NCBI RefSeq assembly: GCF_018130245.1
Contig: NZ_JAFCKP010000004.1
Location: forward strand, 62,001 to 126,000
Reading direction: 5' to 3'
Length of the DNA stretch: 64,000 bases
Source of the DNA: Bradyrhizobium sp. SZCCT0231
GTDB taxonomy: Bacteria > Pseudomonadota > Alphaproteobacteria > Rhizobiales > Xanthobacteraceae
A program made the position numbers and the translations under genes. Positions 38,851 through 48,319 of the stretch are shown piece by piece. The notes below the pieces were generated by a model. That model did no database searches and was not told where the DNA came from. It was given only the letters and a program-made list of their open reading frames with translations. Within the stretch, counting starts at the first letter, position 1; the number at the start of each line of letters is the position of its first letter.

Positions 38851-39639
38851 ATGTCTCTCACCCTCGAAACCCGCGATCTCACCATTCGCTTCGGCGGCCA
38901 TGTCGCGGTCAACAATGTCTCCTGCACGTTTCGCCCGGGCGAGCTCACCGCCATCGTCGGGCCGAACGGCGCCGGCAAGACCACCTATTTCAATTTGATC
39001 TCGGGCCAGCTGCGCGCTTCACACGGCAGCATCCTGTTCGACGGCACCGACATCACCCAGCATTCCGCACCGCTACGGACCCGCGCGGGTCTCGGACGCG
39101 CGTTCCAACTGACAAATCTCTTTCCGAATCTCACCGTGGAAGAGAACGTCCGCCTCGCCGTGCAGGCGGCGAACGGCACCCATTACGACATGCTGCGGCC
39201 CTGGATGGTGCGCCGCGACCTGATCGCGCGCGCCGACGCCATTCTCGACCAGGTCGCGCTCGGCAATCGCCGCGGCGTCGCCGCGACCGCGCTGTCGCAT
39301 GGCGACCAGCGCAAGCTCGAGGTGGCGCTGATGATCGCGCTTGAGCCGAAAGTCTTCATGTTCGACGAGCCGACCGCCGGCATGAGCATCGACGAGGTGC
39401 CTGTCGTCCTCAACCTGATCGCGCAGCTCAAGCAGGACAGGAGCAAGATCATCCTCTTGGTCGAGCACAAGATGGACGTGGTGCGCTCGCTCGCCGACCG
39501 CATCATCGTGCTGCATAACGGCCAGCTCGTTGCCGATGGCCCGCCGGCTGAGGTGATCGCCTCGCCCATCGTGCAGGAGGCCTATCTCGGCGTTGCGCCC
39601 AAGAACACTGCAGGAGACGCTGCAGGGAGCGCAGCATGA
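38851..39639 (+). CDS. livG: ABC transporter ATP-binding protein LivG type
   Basis: 262 residues. Walker A GPNGAGKT at 37-44, the LivG-type inserted region with FQLTNLFPNLTVEENVRLAVQA, the signature ALSHGDQRKLEVALMI, Walker B VFMFDEPTAGMS and the C-terminal tail typical of LivG. It pairs with LivF as the ATPase heterodimer of a branched-chain amino acid type importer. The coding region overlaps the next gene by four bases (ATGA), showing tight coupling. Confidence 0.95.
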   Translation: MSLTLETRDLTIRFGGHVAVNNVSCTFRPGELTAIVGPNGAGKTTYFNLISGQLRASHGSILFDGTDITQHSAPLRTRAGLGRAFQLTNLFPNLTVEENVRLAVQAANGTHYDMLRPWMVRRDLIARADAILDQVALGNRRGVAATALSHGDQRKLEVALMIALEPKVFMFDEPTAGMSIDEVPVVLNLIAQLKQDRSKIILLVEHKMDVVRSLADRIIVLHNGQLVADGPPAEVIASPIVQEAYLGVAPKNTAGDAAGSAA

Positions 39640-40358
39640 CTGACCTGCTCAAGCTCTCCGGCGTGCACACCCATATCGGGCGCTATCACATCCTCCAGGG
39701 CATCGATCTCACTGTGCCGCAAGGACAGGTCACGATGCTGCTCGGCCGCAACGGCGCGGGCAAGACCACGACGCTGCGCACCATCATGGGCCTGTGGCAG
39801 GCCTCGAAGGGCGAGATCACCCTCGCAGGTCAGCGCATCGAGAGCCTTGCGACGCCCGACATCGCCCGGCTCGGCGTCGGCTATGTGCCGGAGAGCATGG
39901 CGGTGTTCTCCGACCTCACGGTGAGGGAGAACCTGGTGCTCGCCGCCCGCGACGGGCCGCTCGACGACACCCAGCTCGACTGGATCTTCGGCTTCTTTCC
40001 GGCACTGCGCCGGTTCTGGCTGTCGCGCGCGGGAAGTCTCTCGGGCGGGCAGAAGCAGATGCTGTCGATCGCGCGCGCGATCATCGAACCGCGCAAGCTG
40101 CTCTTGATCGACGAGCCGACCAAGGGGCTGGCGCCCGCCATCGTGATGGCGCTGATCGAGTGCCTGAAGGAGATCAAGCGCAAGGGCGCGACGATCCTGC
40201 TGGTCGAGCAGAACTTCTTCGCCGCCCGCGAGCTCGGCGACAACGTGCTGGTCATGGACAACGGCACCATCGTTCATCGCGGCGAGATGGCGACGCTCGC
40301 CGCCGACGTGCCGCTGCAGGAGCGGCTGCTCGGCCTGAGCCTGGAGGCGCATCAGTGA
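39636..40358 (+). CDS. livF: ABC transporter ATP-binding protein LivF type
   Basis: 240 residues. Walker A GRNGAGKT at 37-44, signature SLSGGQKQMLSIARA, Walker B LLLIDEPTKGLAP, H-loop ILLVEQN. The length and the PDIARLGVGYVPESMAVFSDLTVRENL pattern identify LivF. Start ATG overlaps the livG stop; its own stop (TGA) overlaps the GTG start of livH. Confidence 0.95.
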   Translation: MTDLLKLSGVHTHIGRYHILQGIDLTVPQGQVTMLLGRNGAGKTTTLRTIMGLWQASKGEITLAGQRIESLATPDIARLGVGYVPESMAVFSDLTVRENLVLAARDGPLDDTQLDWIFGFFPALRRFWLSRAGSLSGGQKQMLSIARAIIEPRKLLLIDEPTKGLAPAIVMALIECLKEIKRKGATILLVEQNFFAARELGDNVLVMDNGTIVHRGEMATLAADVPLQERLLGLSLEAHQ

Positions 40359-41365
40359 CAGACCTTGCCGCAACCGATCCGCTGCCGAAGCCGAAGCGCG
40401 ATCTCGCGCCGATCCTGCTGCCGATCGCCCTCGCGCTTCTGATGATTCCCCTGATCGGCTCGCCCAGCACCTGGCTGACGCTGACCGCCGCGAGCCTTGC
40501 CATGGGCATGATGATCTTCATCATGGCCTCAGGCCTCACGCTCGTGTTCGGCCTGATGGACGTGCTCAATTTCGGCCATGGCGCCTTCATCGCCGTCGGC
40601 GCCTATGTCGCCACCCTGGTGCTGGCGCCGTTTGCGGCGTCCATCCAGGCCGATTCGCTCTGGACGAATCTCGCGGTGCTGGCCCCGGCCGCGCTGCTGT
40701 CGATGGCGGTCTCGGGCGCGCTCGGCCTCGTCGTCGAGCGGGTGCTGATCCTGCCGGTCTACGGCCAGCACCTGAAGCAGATCCTGATGACGACCGGCGG
40801 CCTGATCGTCGCCGAGCAGACGCTCTATGCGCTGTGGGGACCGCAGATCATCCCGATGCCGCTGCCGGCCTCGCTGCGCGGCTCCTTCATCCTCGGCGAC
40901 GTCGCCATCGCCAAATATCGCGTGCTGGCGATGCTGATCGGGCTCGCCGTCTTCATCGCGATCCAGCTCGTGCTCAACCGCACCAAGCTCGGCCTCCTGA
41001 TCCGTGCCGGCGTCGAGAACCGCGAGATGGTCGAGGCGCTCGGCTATCGCATCCGCCGCCTGTTCCTCGGCGTGTTCATGACGGGCTCGGCGCTCGCGGG
41101 CCTCGGCGGCGTGATGTGGGCGCTCTATCGCGAGCAGGTGCACGCCTCCATGAGCGACGACCTCACCGTGCTGATCTTCATCGTCGTCATCATCGGCGGC
41201 TTGGGGTCGATCGGCGGTTGCTTCATCGGCGCGATTCTCGTCGCCATGGTCGCCAATTACGGCGGCTTCCTGGTGCCGAAACTCGCCCTCGTCTCCAACA
41301 TCCTGCTGATGGTCGCCATTCTGATGTGGCGGCCGCGCGGCCTCTATGCGGTGACCAGCCGATGA
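40355..41365 (+). CDS. livH: ABC transporter permease LivH type
   Basis: 336 residues from the GTG at 40355, which overlaps the livF stop codon as GTGA. Around eight membrane segments and the LivH hallmark GLTLVFGLMDVLNFGHGAFIAVGAYVA, plus VIIGGLGSIGGCFIGAILVAM near the end and the EAA-like region TKLGLLIRAGVENREMVEALGYRIRRLF that contacts the ATPases. N-terminal 25 residues are cytoplasmic. Confidence 0.95.
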   Translation: MTDLAATDPLPKPKRDLAPILLPIALALLMIPLIGSPSTWLTLTAASLAMGMMIFIMASGLTLVFGLMDVLNFGHGAFIAVGAYVATLVLAPFAASIQADSLWTNLAVLAPAALLSMAVSGALGLVVERVLILPVYGQHLKQILMTTGGLIVAEQTLYALWGPQIIPMPLPASLRGSFILGDVAIAKYRVLAMLIGLAVFIAIQLVLNRTKLGLLIRAGVENREMVEALGYRIRRLFLGVFMTGSALAGLGGVMWALYREQVHASMSDDLTVLIFIVVIIGGLGSIGGCFIGAILVAMVANYGGFLVPKLALVSNILLMVAILMWRPRGLYAVTSR

Positions 41366-42447
41366 TGATCCTCTCAGGCGATCCGCCGCGTAGCCGCGTG
41401 CTCACGCTCGTTCTCGTCGTCATCATCCTGGCATTGGCGGCAACGCCGTTCCTGTTCCCGGGTGCCAAGGCGCTGAACGTCGCGGCCAAGATCTGCGTCT
41501 TCGCCGCACTGGTCGCCTCCTACGACCTGCTGCTCGGCTACACCGGCTCGGTGTCGTTCGCCCACACCATGTTCTACGGCATCGGCAGCTACGCGATCGC
41601 GATCGCGCTGTACGGCATGGGCCCGAACTGGGCCGCAGTCGCCACCGGCATCGTCACCGGCCTGCCGCTGGCAGCCCTGCTCGCGCTCGCCATCGGACTG
41701 TTCTCGCTGCGCGTCGCCGCGATCTTCTTTGCCATGATCACGCTCGCGGTCGCCTCCGCCTTCCAGGTGCTGGCCTCGCAGCTGTCCTGGCTGACCGGCG
41801 GCGAGGACGGACGCAGCTTCCAGCTGCCGGAGCTGCTGCGCCCCGGCACCGTGCTGATCTCCAAGAACCTGTTCGGCTTCGAGATCAACGGCCGCATCCT
41901 GACCTTCTACCTGGTGTTCGCGATCTCGGCCCTGATGATCCTCGCTCTGCTGCGCGTCGTGAACTCGCCGTTCGGGCGCGTGCTGCAGGCGATCCGCGAG
42001 AACCGGTTTCGCGCCGAGGCGCTCGGCTTCCGCACCGTGTTCCACCTGACCTATGCCAACTGCCTCGCTGCGCTCGTCGCCGCCGGCGCGGGCATCCTGA
42101 ACGCGCTGTGGCTGCGCTATGCCGGTCCCGACACCTCGCTCAGCTTCTCGATCATGCTGGACATCCTGCTGATGGTGGTGATCGGCGGCATGGGCACGAT
42201 CTACGGCGCGATCATCGGTGCCACCATCTTCATCCTTGCCCAGAACTATCTGCAGTCGCTGATGGGTGTCGCCTCCACGGCGGCGGGGGAAGCCGGCCTG
42301 CCGCTGCTGCCGGGGCTGTTGCATCCCGACCGCTGGCTGCTGTGGCTCGGGCTGCTGTTCATCGCCAGCGTCTATTTCTTCCCGACCGGCGTGGTCGGAC
42401 GGCTGCGCAAGGTCAGCGGCGGCAAGGGTGCGGACAGCCCGCATTAA
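41362..42447 (+). CDS. livM: ABC transporter permease LivM type
   Basis: 361 residues from the ATG at 41362, which overlaps the livH stop (ATGATGA; the second ATG at 41365 is also possible). Hallmarks of LivM: LLLGYTGSVSFAHTMFYGIGSYAIA, the coupling segment NSPFGRVLQAIRENRFRAEALGFRTVFHLTYAN and VVIGGMGTIYGAIIGATIFILAQNYLQSLM. Last gene of the Liv cluster; a 174-base gap follows. Confidence 0.95.
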   Translation: MMILSGDPPRSRVLTLVLVVIILALAATPFLFPGAKALNVAAKICVFAALVASYDLLLGYTGSVSFAHTMFYGIGSYAIAIALYGMGPNWAAVATGIVTGLPLAALLALAIGLFSLRVAAIFFAMITLAVASAFQVLASQLSWLTGGEDGRSFQLPELLRPGTVLISKNLFGFEINGRILTFYLVFAISALMILALLRVVNSPFGRVLQAIRENRFRAEALGFRTVFHLTYANCLAALVAAGAGILNALWLRYAGPDTSLSFSIMLDILLMVVIGGMGTIYGAIIGATIFILAQNYLQSLMGVASTAAGEAGLPLLPGLLHPDRWLLWLGLLFIASVYFFPTGVVGRLRKVSGGKGADSPH

Positions 42448-42621
42448 GCCGTCGTTAATGATGCAGCGCGGCGATTGCTGCGCGCGCCGCACAACCGCAA
42501 CGAGATTCCCGCTTCGCTGCCTACGGACGCGATTACACAACCGCATTAATGCTTAGGTAACTGGTTTTCCTAAGCTTTGCGCCATTTGTGCGGTGTATTC
42601 CTGTTCCATCAGGGAGGGGGA

Positions 42622-45600
42622 ATGCGCCAGGTCTTTTCCACGGTGGCCGCCGGAATGTCTCTAGCCGCAAGGAACGGCTGGGAAGCCTTGGTGCGGCGTG
42701 GTCCTGTCCTGTGGTTGACCCTGTGCGGCGTGTTGCTGGTCGCTGGAATCTTCGCCGTCACCGCTGTGGCCGTCGGCGAATTTCGCGAACGGACCCTGAT
42801 AAACCGCGAACGCGAGCTGGAAAACACGGTGCAGCTGATCGCGCGGCACTTCGATCAGCAGTTTGAAGACTCGGATGTCGTTGCCGCCGATCTGATCTCC
42901 CAGATGGACTTGGCGGAGACCGCCTCGCCGGCGATCTTCCGTGAGCGCATGTCCGGGCCCGCGGCAAACCAGATGCTGCGCAACAAGATCAGCTCCGTAT
43001 CCTATCTCGGCGATATCGCGATCTATGATGCCGACGGCGAACTGATCAACTGGTCGCGAGTCCAGCCACTGCCCAAGATCAACATTTCGTCCCGAGCCTA
43101 CTTTCAGACGTTCAAGTCGAATCCCCAGTCCCAATCGGTGCTGCTGGAATCCGTCCGCAGCTTCATCATCAACAAATGGACCACGATCGTCGCACGCCGG
43201 TTGACCGGCGCCGACGGCACCTTCCTCGGCGCGATGGTCCGCCGGATCGATCCGGACAGCTACCAGCATTATTTCGCATCCGTCGCGCTTGCCGAGGGCA
43301 CGGCCATCTCGCTATTCGATCGCGAAGGCAAGATGCTGGCGCGTCATCCGCATCGCGAGGAGCTGATCGGACGGAACTTCAAGGACGCGCCGCTGATGCA
43401 GAAGGTGCTGGCCGAAGGCGGCCAGCTGACGCTCCGCGGCAAGAGCCCCATCAATGGCGAGGAGCGGCTCGGCTCGGCCGCGTCGCTGACGCATTTCCCG
43501 CTGGTCATCGTCGCAACCAACACCACGGCAGCAGCCCTTGCGGACTGGCGGCAGCAGACCGGCTTCATGGTCACGACCGCCGCGTTTTCAGCCGCCGTCA
43601 TCGCGCTGATCCTGTATCTGATCATCCGGCAGATCAACCGGCAGAACCGCGACGCCCAGGAGCGGCTGGAAGCGGAACGACTGCGGCTCGACACCGCCCT
43701 CAACAACATGTCGCAAGGGCTGATCCTGTACGACGCGAGCGGCTACATCGTCACCTGCAACCGTCGCTACGCCGACATGTTCGGCCTGTCCCACGACGTC
43801 ATCAAGCCCGGCTGCCACATCCGCGAGGCGATGTATCATCGCAAGGAGCGTGACGCGTTCGACGGCGATGTCGAGGAATTTTGCGCCGACGTCATGCGGA
43901 TCGTCGCCGAAGGCACTGTCTCGACGAGAACCCATCAGCTGGCCAACGGCCGCGCCTTCCAGGTCATCAACACGCCGCTCGCGCAGGGCGGCTGGGTCGC
44001 CACGATCGAGGAGATCACCGAGCGGCGCAACCTGGAGCAGGAGCGCGACCGCAACTACATGTTCCTGCGCGAGATCATCGATCACATCCCCTCCCAGATC
44101 ACTGTGAAGGACGCCGGAACGCGGCAATATCTGCTGGTCAACCGGACCGCCGAGGAGCAGTTCGGCCAGTCCAGCGAAGAGATCGTCGGCAAGACCCCCT
44201 TCGACCTCTACCCGGATGAGGCGGCCAGGCTCGTCACCGAGGACGACAGCAGAGCGCTGCAGTCCGCCGAGGGATTGTTCAAGGACGAGCATGCCTGGCG
44301 AAGCCAGACCAAGGGACCGCGCTATATCACCTCGACCCGGATCGGCATTCGCGACAAGTCCGGCGAGCCGCGCTACCTCATCAGTGTCGTCGAGGACGTC
44401 ACCGAGCGGCGCTACGCCGACGAGAAGATCGCGCATATGGCGCATTACGATGCTCTGACCGACCTGCCGAACCGGACCCTGTTCCGCGAGCAGATCGAAC
44501 GCGAGCTGGCGAAGGTCGCCGATGGCTGCCGGTTCGCGCTGCTCTACATCGACGTCGACGAATTCAAGGGCATCAACGATTCGCTCGGCCACCACGTCGG
44601 CGACGAGCTGTTGAAGGCGATCGCAGGCCGTATCCGCGGCTGCCTCAAGCAGGGCGACCTGATCGCGCGGCTCGGCGGCGACGAATTCGCGGTCATCCAG
44701 ACCGGGATCGGATCGTCCGCCGACGTGCTATCCTTCGTGACGCGGATCTACCAGGCTATTCGGCAACCCTATCATTGCCTCGGCCACCAGCTCTCCACCG
44801 ATGCCAGCATCGGAATCGCGCTGGCGCCGCAGGACGGCGCCGATCTCGACCAGCTGATCAAGAACGCCGACCTCGCGATGTACGGCGCCAAGGCCGAGGG
44901 ACGCCGCACCCACCGCTTCTTCGAGCCGGAAATGGATGCGAGCGCCAGGGCGCGCCTGAGCATGGAGCTGGATCTGCGGCAGGCCCTGGTGAATGGCGGC
45001 TTCGAGATTCACTATCAGCCACTGGTCGACCTGCGCACCAACGAGGTGTCGGGCTGCGAGGCGCTGCTGCGCTGGCGGCATCCCGAGCGCGGCATGGTGT
45101 CGCCGGCGGAGTTCATTCCGGTCGCCGAGGACACCGGCTTGATCACCGAGCTCGGCGATTGGGTGCTGCGCATGGCCTGCAACGAGGCCGCGACCTGGCC
45201 GGCGCATGTGCGTGTCGCGGTCAACGTCTCGCCGGTGCAGCTCAAATGCGACACGCTGGCGCTGCGGATTGCGGGCGCACTCGCCGCCTCCGGGCTGGAC
45301 CCGCGCCGGCTCGAGCTCGAGATCACCGAGGCCGTGCTGATCCGCGACGACGAGGCGGCGCTCTCGATCCTGCATCAGCTCCGCTCGATCGGCGTGCGCA
45401 TCGCGCTCGACGATTTCGGCACCGGCTATTCCTCGCTGAGCTATCTGAAGCGCTTCCCGTTCGACAAGATCAAGATCGACCGCTGCTTCGTCGCCGACAT
45501 CGCAGAGGCGAGCGGCTCGCCCGTGATCGTGCAGGCGGTGGTGAACATCGCGGCCGCCAGCAGCATGACCACGGTCGCCGAGGGCGTCGAGACCGAGGCG

Positions 45601-45732
45601 CAGCGCGACATGCTGCGCGCGCTCGGCTGCACGCAGATGCAGGGCTACCTGTTCAGCGCGCCGAAGCCGGCCAGCGAGGTGCGAAAACTGTTCGGCCCCG
45701 GCGATGCCGTGCGCGTCGCGGCGGTGGCCTGA
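42622..45732 (+). CDS. Membrane Cache-PAS-PAS-GGDEF-EAL signalling protein
   Basis: 1036 residues from the ATG at 42622, with AGGGAGGGGG directly upstream. A first membrane helix (about 28-50), a periplasmic double-Cache-like sensor, and a second helix (about 315-340) are followed by two PAS domains (about 360-465 and 480-600), GGDEF (about 610-775) with an intact GGDEF at 685-689 and EAL (about 790-1030) with EAL at 813-815, DDFGTGYSSL and KIDRCF. The RxxD inhibition site is degenerate (KQGD). It probably couples a periplasmic ligand to c-di-GMP turnover. Confidence 0.94.
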   Translation: MRQVFSTVAAGMSLAARNGWEALVRRGPVLWLTLCGVLLVAGIFAVTAVAVGEFRERTLINRERELENTVQLIARHFDQQFEDSDVVAADLISQMDLAETASPAIFRERMSGPAANQMLRNKISSVSYLGDIAIYDADGELINWSRVQPLPKINISSRAYFQTFKSNPQSQSVLLESVRSFIINKWTTIVARRLTGADGTFLGAMVRRIDPDSYQHYFASVALAEGTAISLFDREGKMLARHPHREELIGRNFKDAPLMQKVLAEGGQLTLRGKSPINGEERLGSAASLTHFPLVIVATNTTAAALADWRQQTGFMVTTAAFSAAVIALILYLIIRQINRQNRDAQERLEAERLRLDTALNNMSQGLILYDASGYIVTCNRRYADMFGLSHDVIKPGCHIREAMYHRKERDAFDGDVEEFCADVMRIVAEGTVSTRTHQLANGRAFQVINTPLAQGGWVATIEEITERRNLEQERDRNYMFLREIIDHIPSQITVKDAGTRQYLLVNRTAEEQFGQSSEEIVGKTPFDLYPDEAARLVTEDDSRALQSAEGLFKDEHAWRSQTKGPRYITSTRIGIRDKSGEPRYLISVVEDVTERRYADEKIAHMAHYDALTDLPNRTLFREQIERELAKVADGCRFALLYIDVDEFKGINDSLGHHVGDELLKAIAGRIRGCLKQGDLIARLGGDEFAVIQTGIGSSADVLSFVTRIYQAIRQPYHCLGHQLSTDASIGIALAPQDGADLDQLIKNADLAMYGAKAEGRRTHRFFEPEMDASARARLSMELDLRQALVNGGFEIHYQPLVDLRTNEVSGCEALLRWRHPERGMVSPAEFIPVAEDTGLITELGDWVLRMACNEAATWPAHVRVAVNVSPVQLKCDTLALRIAGALAASGLDPRRLELEITEAVLIRDDEAALSILHQLRSIGVRIALDDFGTGYSSLSYLKRFPFDKIKIDRCFVADIAEASGSPVIVQAVVNIAAASSMTTVAEGVETEAQRDMLRALGCTQMQGYLFSAPKPASEVRKLFGPGDAVRVAAVA

Positions 45733-45789
45733 CGGCGAAGTCAAGGGCAGCTCCGGCCAAAGCCGTCGACGTCGCGGACTCCATGCCGT

Positions 45790-46194
45790 GCGGTCGCCGC
45801 CGCCGTCAGCCGGCACGCCGTGCGCCCGCTCGACCTCGCCAACCGCTATCGCGGCGAGGAGTTTGCGCTGATCCTGCCGGACATGGATTGCGACAGCGCC
45901 TGCATGGTGGCCGAGGAGATCCGCTGTGCCGTCATGGGTTTGCAGATCGCCCATGGCGCCATGGGCGCCGGCGACCACGTCACCCTCAGCGTCGGCGTCG
46001 CCAGCCAAATTCCTGGTGGTGCCGACGGCAGCCCGGACCGGCTGCTCGGTGCCGCCGACGAGGCGCTCTATGTGGCCAAACGCCTCGGCCGCAACCGCGT
46101 CATCTGCGCCGAACGGGTGCTTGCCGAAATCGCCGCCCTCGACCGGGAGGCTGTGGCGATTCCGAGCCCCTTCCGGCGCAAGATGGTTTTGTAA
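45790..46194 (+). pseudogene. 3' fragment of a diguanylate cyclase (GGDEF) gene
   Basis: The frame gives RAVAAAVSRHAVRPLDLANRYRGEEF then ALILPDMDCDSACMVAEEIRCAV and HVTLSVGVASQIPGG...LLGAADEALYVAKRLGRNRV, the second half of a GGDEF domain. The signature is RGEEF, with the first glycine lost, and the first half (nucleotide-binding and metal aspartate) is missing; upstream bases 45733-45790 show no matching residues in any frame. It starts 60 bases after the stop of the GGDEF-EAL gene. Probably a remnant left at the core/island border, not an active cyclase. Confidence 0.72.
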
Positions 46195-46249
46195 ATGTCC
46201 AAGCCTTTCACAACCCGAACAGCCGCTGTCGCCTTACCCAATGCTCCGA

Positions 46250-47518
46250 TTAAGGTATCGACGCAAACTCCAATCCCATCTCCGCCATCTGTTTCCGATC
46301 GTTTTGGTCGCCGATACACTGCTTGAAGTCCTTGTTTCCTACGAGATTAAACCAATGTTGCTTGGCAAAAGACCACCAAAGAGCCTTCGAGTCCCAATAG
46401 GTAAATGTCGAATTCAATTTGTTCTTTAGAGCTACGCACATCATACCCAGATCAGACTTCGTGTAGGGTCCAGCTTTTACATCAACAAAGAATGTCTTAA
46501 GCGGGTCAGCGGCGCCCAGGAATTCGTCCATCGTTGACACCTTCATTGCATTGGCTGCGTTTGTCCAAATAGCTTCAGGAGCAACCGGCTTTATGAAACT
46601 CCCTTTTTGGATATCAAAAAGTTTTGTGATCGATCTAACCGTGCTGAAATCGATCTCAATGATGACGCAATTTTTTCTGTCCTTTAGGTCCTTCCTGCAA
46701 TCTGAAGGTCCCCCATCTATCGACATCGCAAATCTCTGATAGCGGGGATAAGTGATGCTGTTCCCGGTGAAGATGAACTGCATCGAATTGTCCTGCGTAA
46801 CAGTGGTCAGTAGGCTCGGGTCCATCACCAGTTTTTCGGCCATGCCATAAGCAACATTTGCGATCTCTCCCGCCGTTGCGGCTCCCGGAACTGCACCAAT
46901 TCCGGCTTTGATGAGTGGGTTCGCCGCAGCCGAATTATAGATTGTCAAGAGATCAGAAAAGACCCCCTTTTCGACAAGCGTCTTATCTAGGGACAATAAG
47001 CCCAGCCTAACTGTGTAGATGTTATCCGTATCGAAGCTTGCGATTCGCTTGTAGGACAGCAGAGGCGCCCCAGTATTGAGATATGTGGACTCTGCAATGG
47101 CCGTCGCCTTTTCAGTCGTGTCCACCGAGGCACCAAAGATAAAGTCCGCTGCATCCTTGAAGAAGTCTTGTTTCACCTCTTGCTTAGGATTTTTGGTAAA
47201 AACCGCAATCGGCTTTCTCACGAGCGGTTTGGAAGTGCAACCATCCTTGCCACAGAGATCCAGAATAAGCGAGAATGTCCCGTACTTCTTTTTGTCTAGC
47301 AGAAATTTCCGAAACAACGTTTCATACCATTCGACTTGAGCTGCTTTCTGGTTGTTGCTGAAGCTCAACAGCCTGAAGTGGACATTTCCATAATGCCAAT
47401 TCTCATCATATGATCCAGTTGGTCTTCTAAGCTCGATCGCTTGTATTGGGCTTTGCGCAATTGCCCCTTGAAAACTGATGACCGACAGAAACAGGGCTAA
47501 CAAGAGAGCCGATTTCAT
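46250..47518 (-). CDS. Exported protein of unknown function
   Basis: 422 residues with a clear signal peptide (MKSALLLALFLSVISFQGAIAQ). The mature part has no family pattern I recognise. It contains conserved-looking cysteine pairs (LDLCGKDGCTS; DCRKDLKDRKNC; MMCVAL...KQCIGD) that may form periplasmic disulfides, a glycine/alanine-rich stretch (LIKAGIGAVPGAATAGEIANVAYG) that could insert in or lie on the membrane, and mixed alpha/beta composition. Codon use is clearly poorer in GC than the core genes to the left, which supports acquisition by transfer. No partner gene is in tight linkage. Confidence 0.75.
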   Translation of the reverse strand: MKSALLLALFLSVISFQGAIAQSPIQAIELRRPTGSYDENWHYGNVHFRLLSFSNNQKAAQVEWYETLFRKFLLDKKKYGTFSLILDLCGKDGCTSKPLVRKPIAVFTKNPKQEVKQDFFKDAADFIFGASVDTTEKATAIAESTYLNTGAPLLSYKRIASFDTDNIYTVRLGLLSLDKTLVEKGVFSDLLTIYNSAAANPLIKAGIGAVPGAATAGEIANVAYGMAEKLVMDPSLLTTVTQDNSMQFIFTGNSITYPRYQRFAMSIDGGPSDCRKDLKDRKNCVIIEIDFSTVRSITKLFDIQKGSFIKPVAPEAIWTNAANAMKVSTMDEFLGAADPLKTFFVDVKAGPYTKSDLGMMCVALKNKLNSTFTYWDSKALWWSFAKQHWFNLVGNKDFKQCIGDQNDRKQMAEMGLEFASIP

Positions 47519-48319
47519 ATTTCATGCTCGCAAATAATTTTATGAATTGGCGAAGCTTACTCTCAAAGCTTCCGATGTCAACCACCGCTATGCCCATTCC
47601 ATTCGGACTACCTTGGGTTATTGAGTAATCTAGGTGGCCTCAGAACACATTTGGCGACTTGTATCTTCGCATGATCAAACTCATTCATGTCGAGCCCGGC
47701 ACAGTTTTGTCGATGACCGCCCGTGCAAAGGCATTGCCCGCTCCTCGCCAATCGGCTACATCAAGCCTCACTGCACCCGTAGCTCAGCTGGATAGAGCGT
47801 TGCCCTCCGAAGCTAGAGCCGGTGGCGCACTTATTTGCTAGCGGCCTACAGATTCCGCGTGCCCCGAGCATCGATTTTTCGCTACCGGCACGCTGGGGCC
47901 ACTCAGAAGCATCATCACGCCCGAGGCTTGATGAAATCAATGATTATCGTAGGACTAAGAAATTGAGGCGAGGAGAGCGCTTCCCTCTCGTCGCCGCAGC
48001 GCGGCATTTCCAGGGCGCAGCAGATGCAGTTCTACGGGCCGCGGCCCCTCCGACTCCCCAGCATCATCTGCGCTCAGAGGCAACATCAGGCTACGTTCAG
48101 CGGTCTTCCAAGGGCGCCAGACGCTAAGATGGAGGTTTAATCGTCCGAATTGCTGATCAGAAGACAGCATTGTAAAGAGATCCGGGCGCCCGCAACGAGT
48201 CGGCGACAATCTTTCCGCACGATAGGCATGACTCTAGACGGAGGCACTTGTATGAGCGTTTTGAGATTAGAAGCCCTGCCCCACCACATTACAATTCGGA
48301 TGTGGGGTTAGGGACATTC
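47519..48319. other. Intergenic region with a truncated tRNA and no supported protein gene
   Basis: 800 bases between minus-strand genes. Apart from the tRNA-Arg 5' half at 47773-47812 nothing is recognised. A short minus-strand frame at 47955-48209 has no start context and a composition unlike a folded protein; GC rises locally around 47960-48120, suggesting a relic of core DNA. Confidence 0.5.
47773..47812 (+). tRNA. 5' half of tRNA-Arg(CCG), truncated after the anticodon loop
   Basis: Acceptor strand GCACCCG (47773-47779), TA, D-stem GCTC/GAGC with loop AGCTGGATA, and anticodon stem TTGCC with loop CTCCGAA (anticodon CCG) match a bacterial tRNA-Arg exactly. After position 47812 the expected GGCAA, variable loop, T-arm and acceptor 3' strand are absent; the DNA continues as CTAGAGCCGG. 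No matching 3' half is seen elsewhere in the window. It is a non-functional fragment and probably marks an integration or deletion point. Confidence 0.8.

Noticed and set aside
47820-47832. GGTGGCGCAC after the tRNA half, an inverted copy of a tRNA 3' end GTGCGCCACC
   Set aside because: Only about eight to ten bases match; too short to claim an inverted attachment site.
47955-48209. 84-codon minus-strand frame near the tRNA fragment
   Set aside because: No ribosome binding site, no recognisable fold pattern, short.
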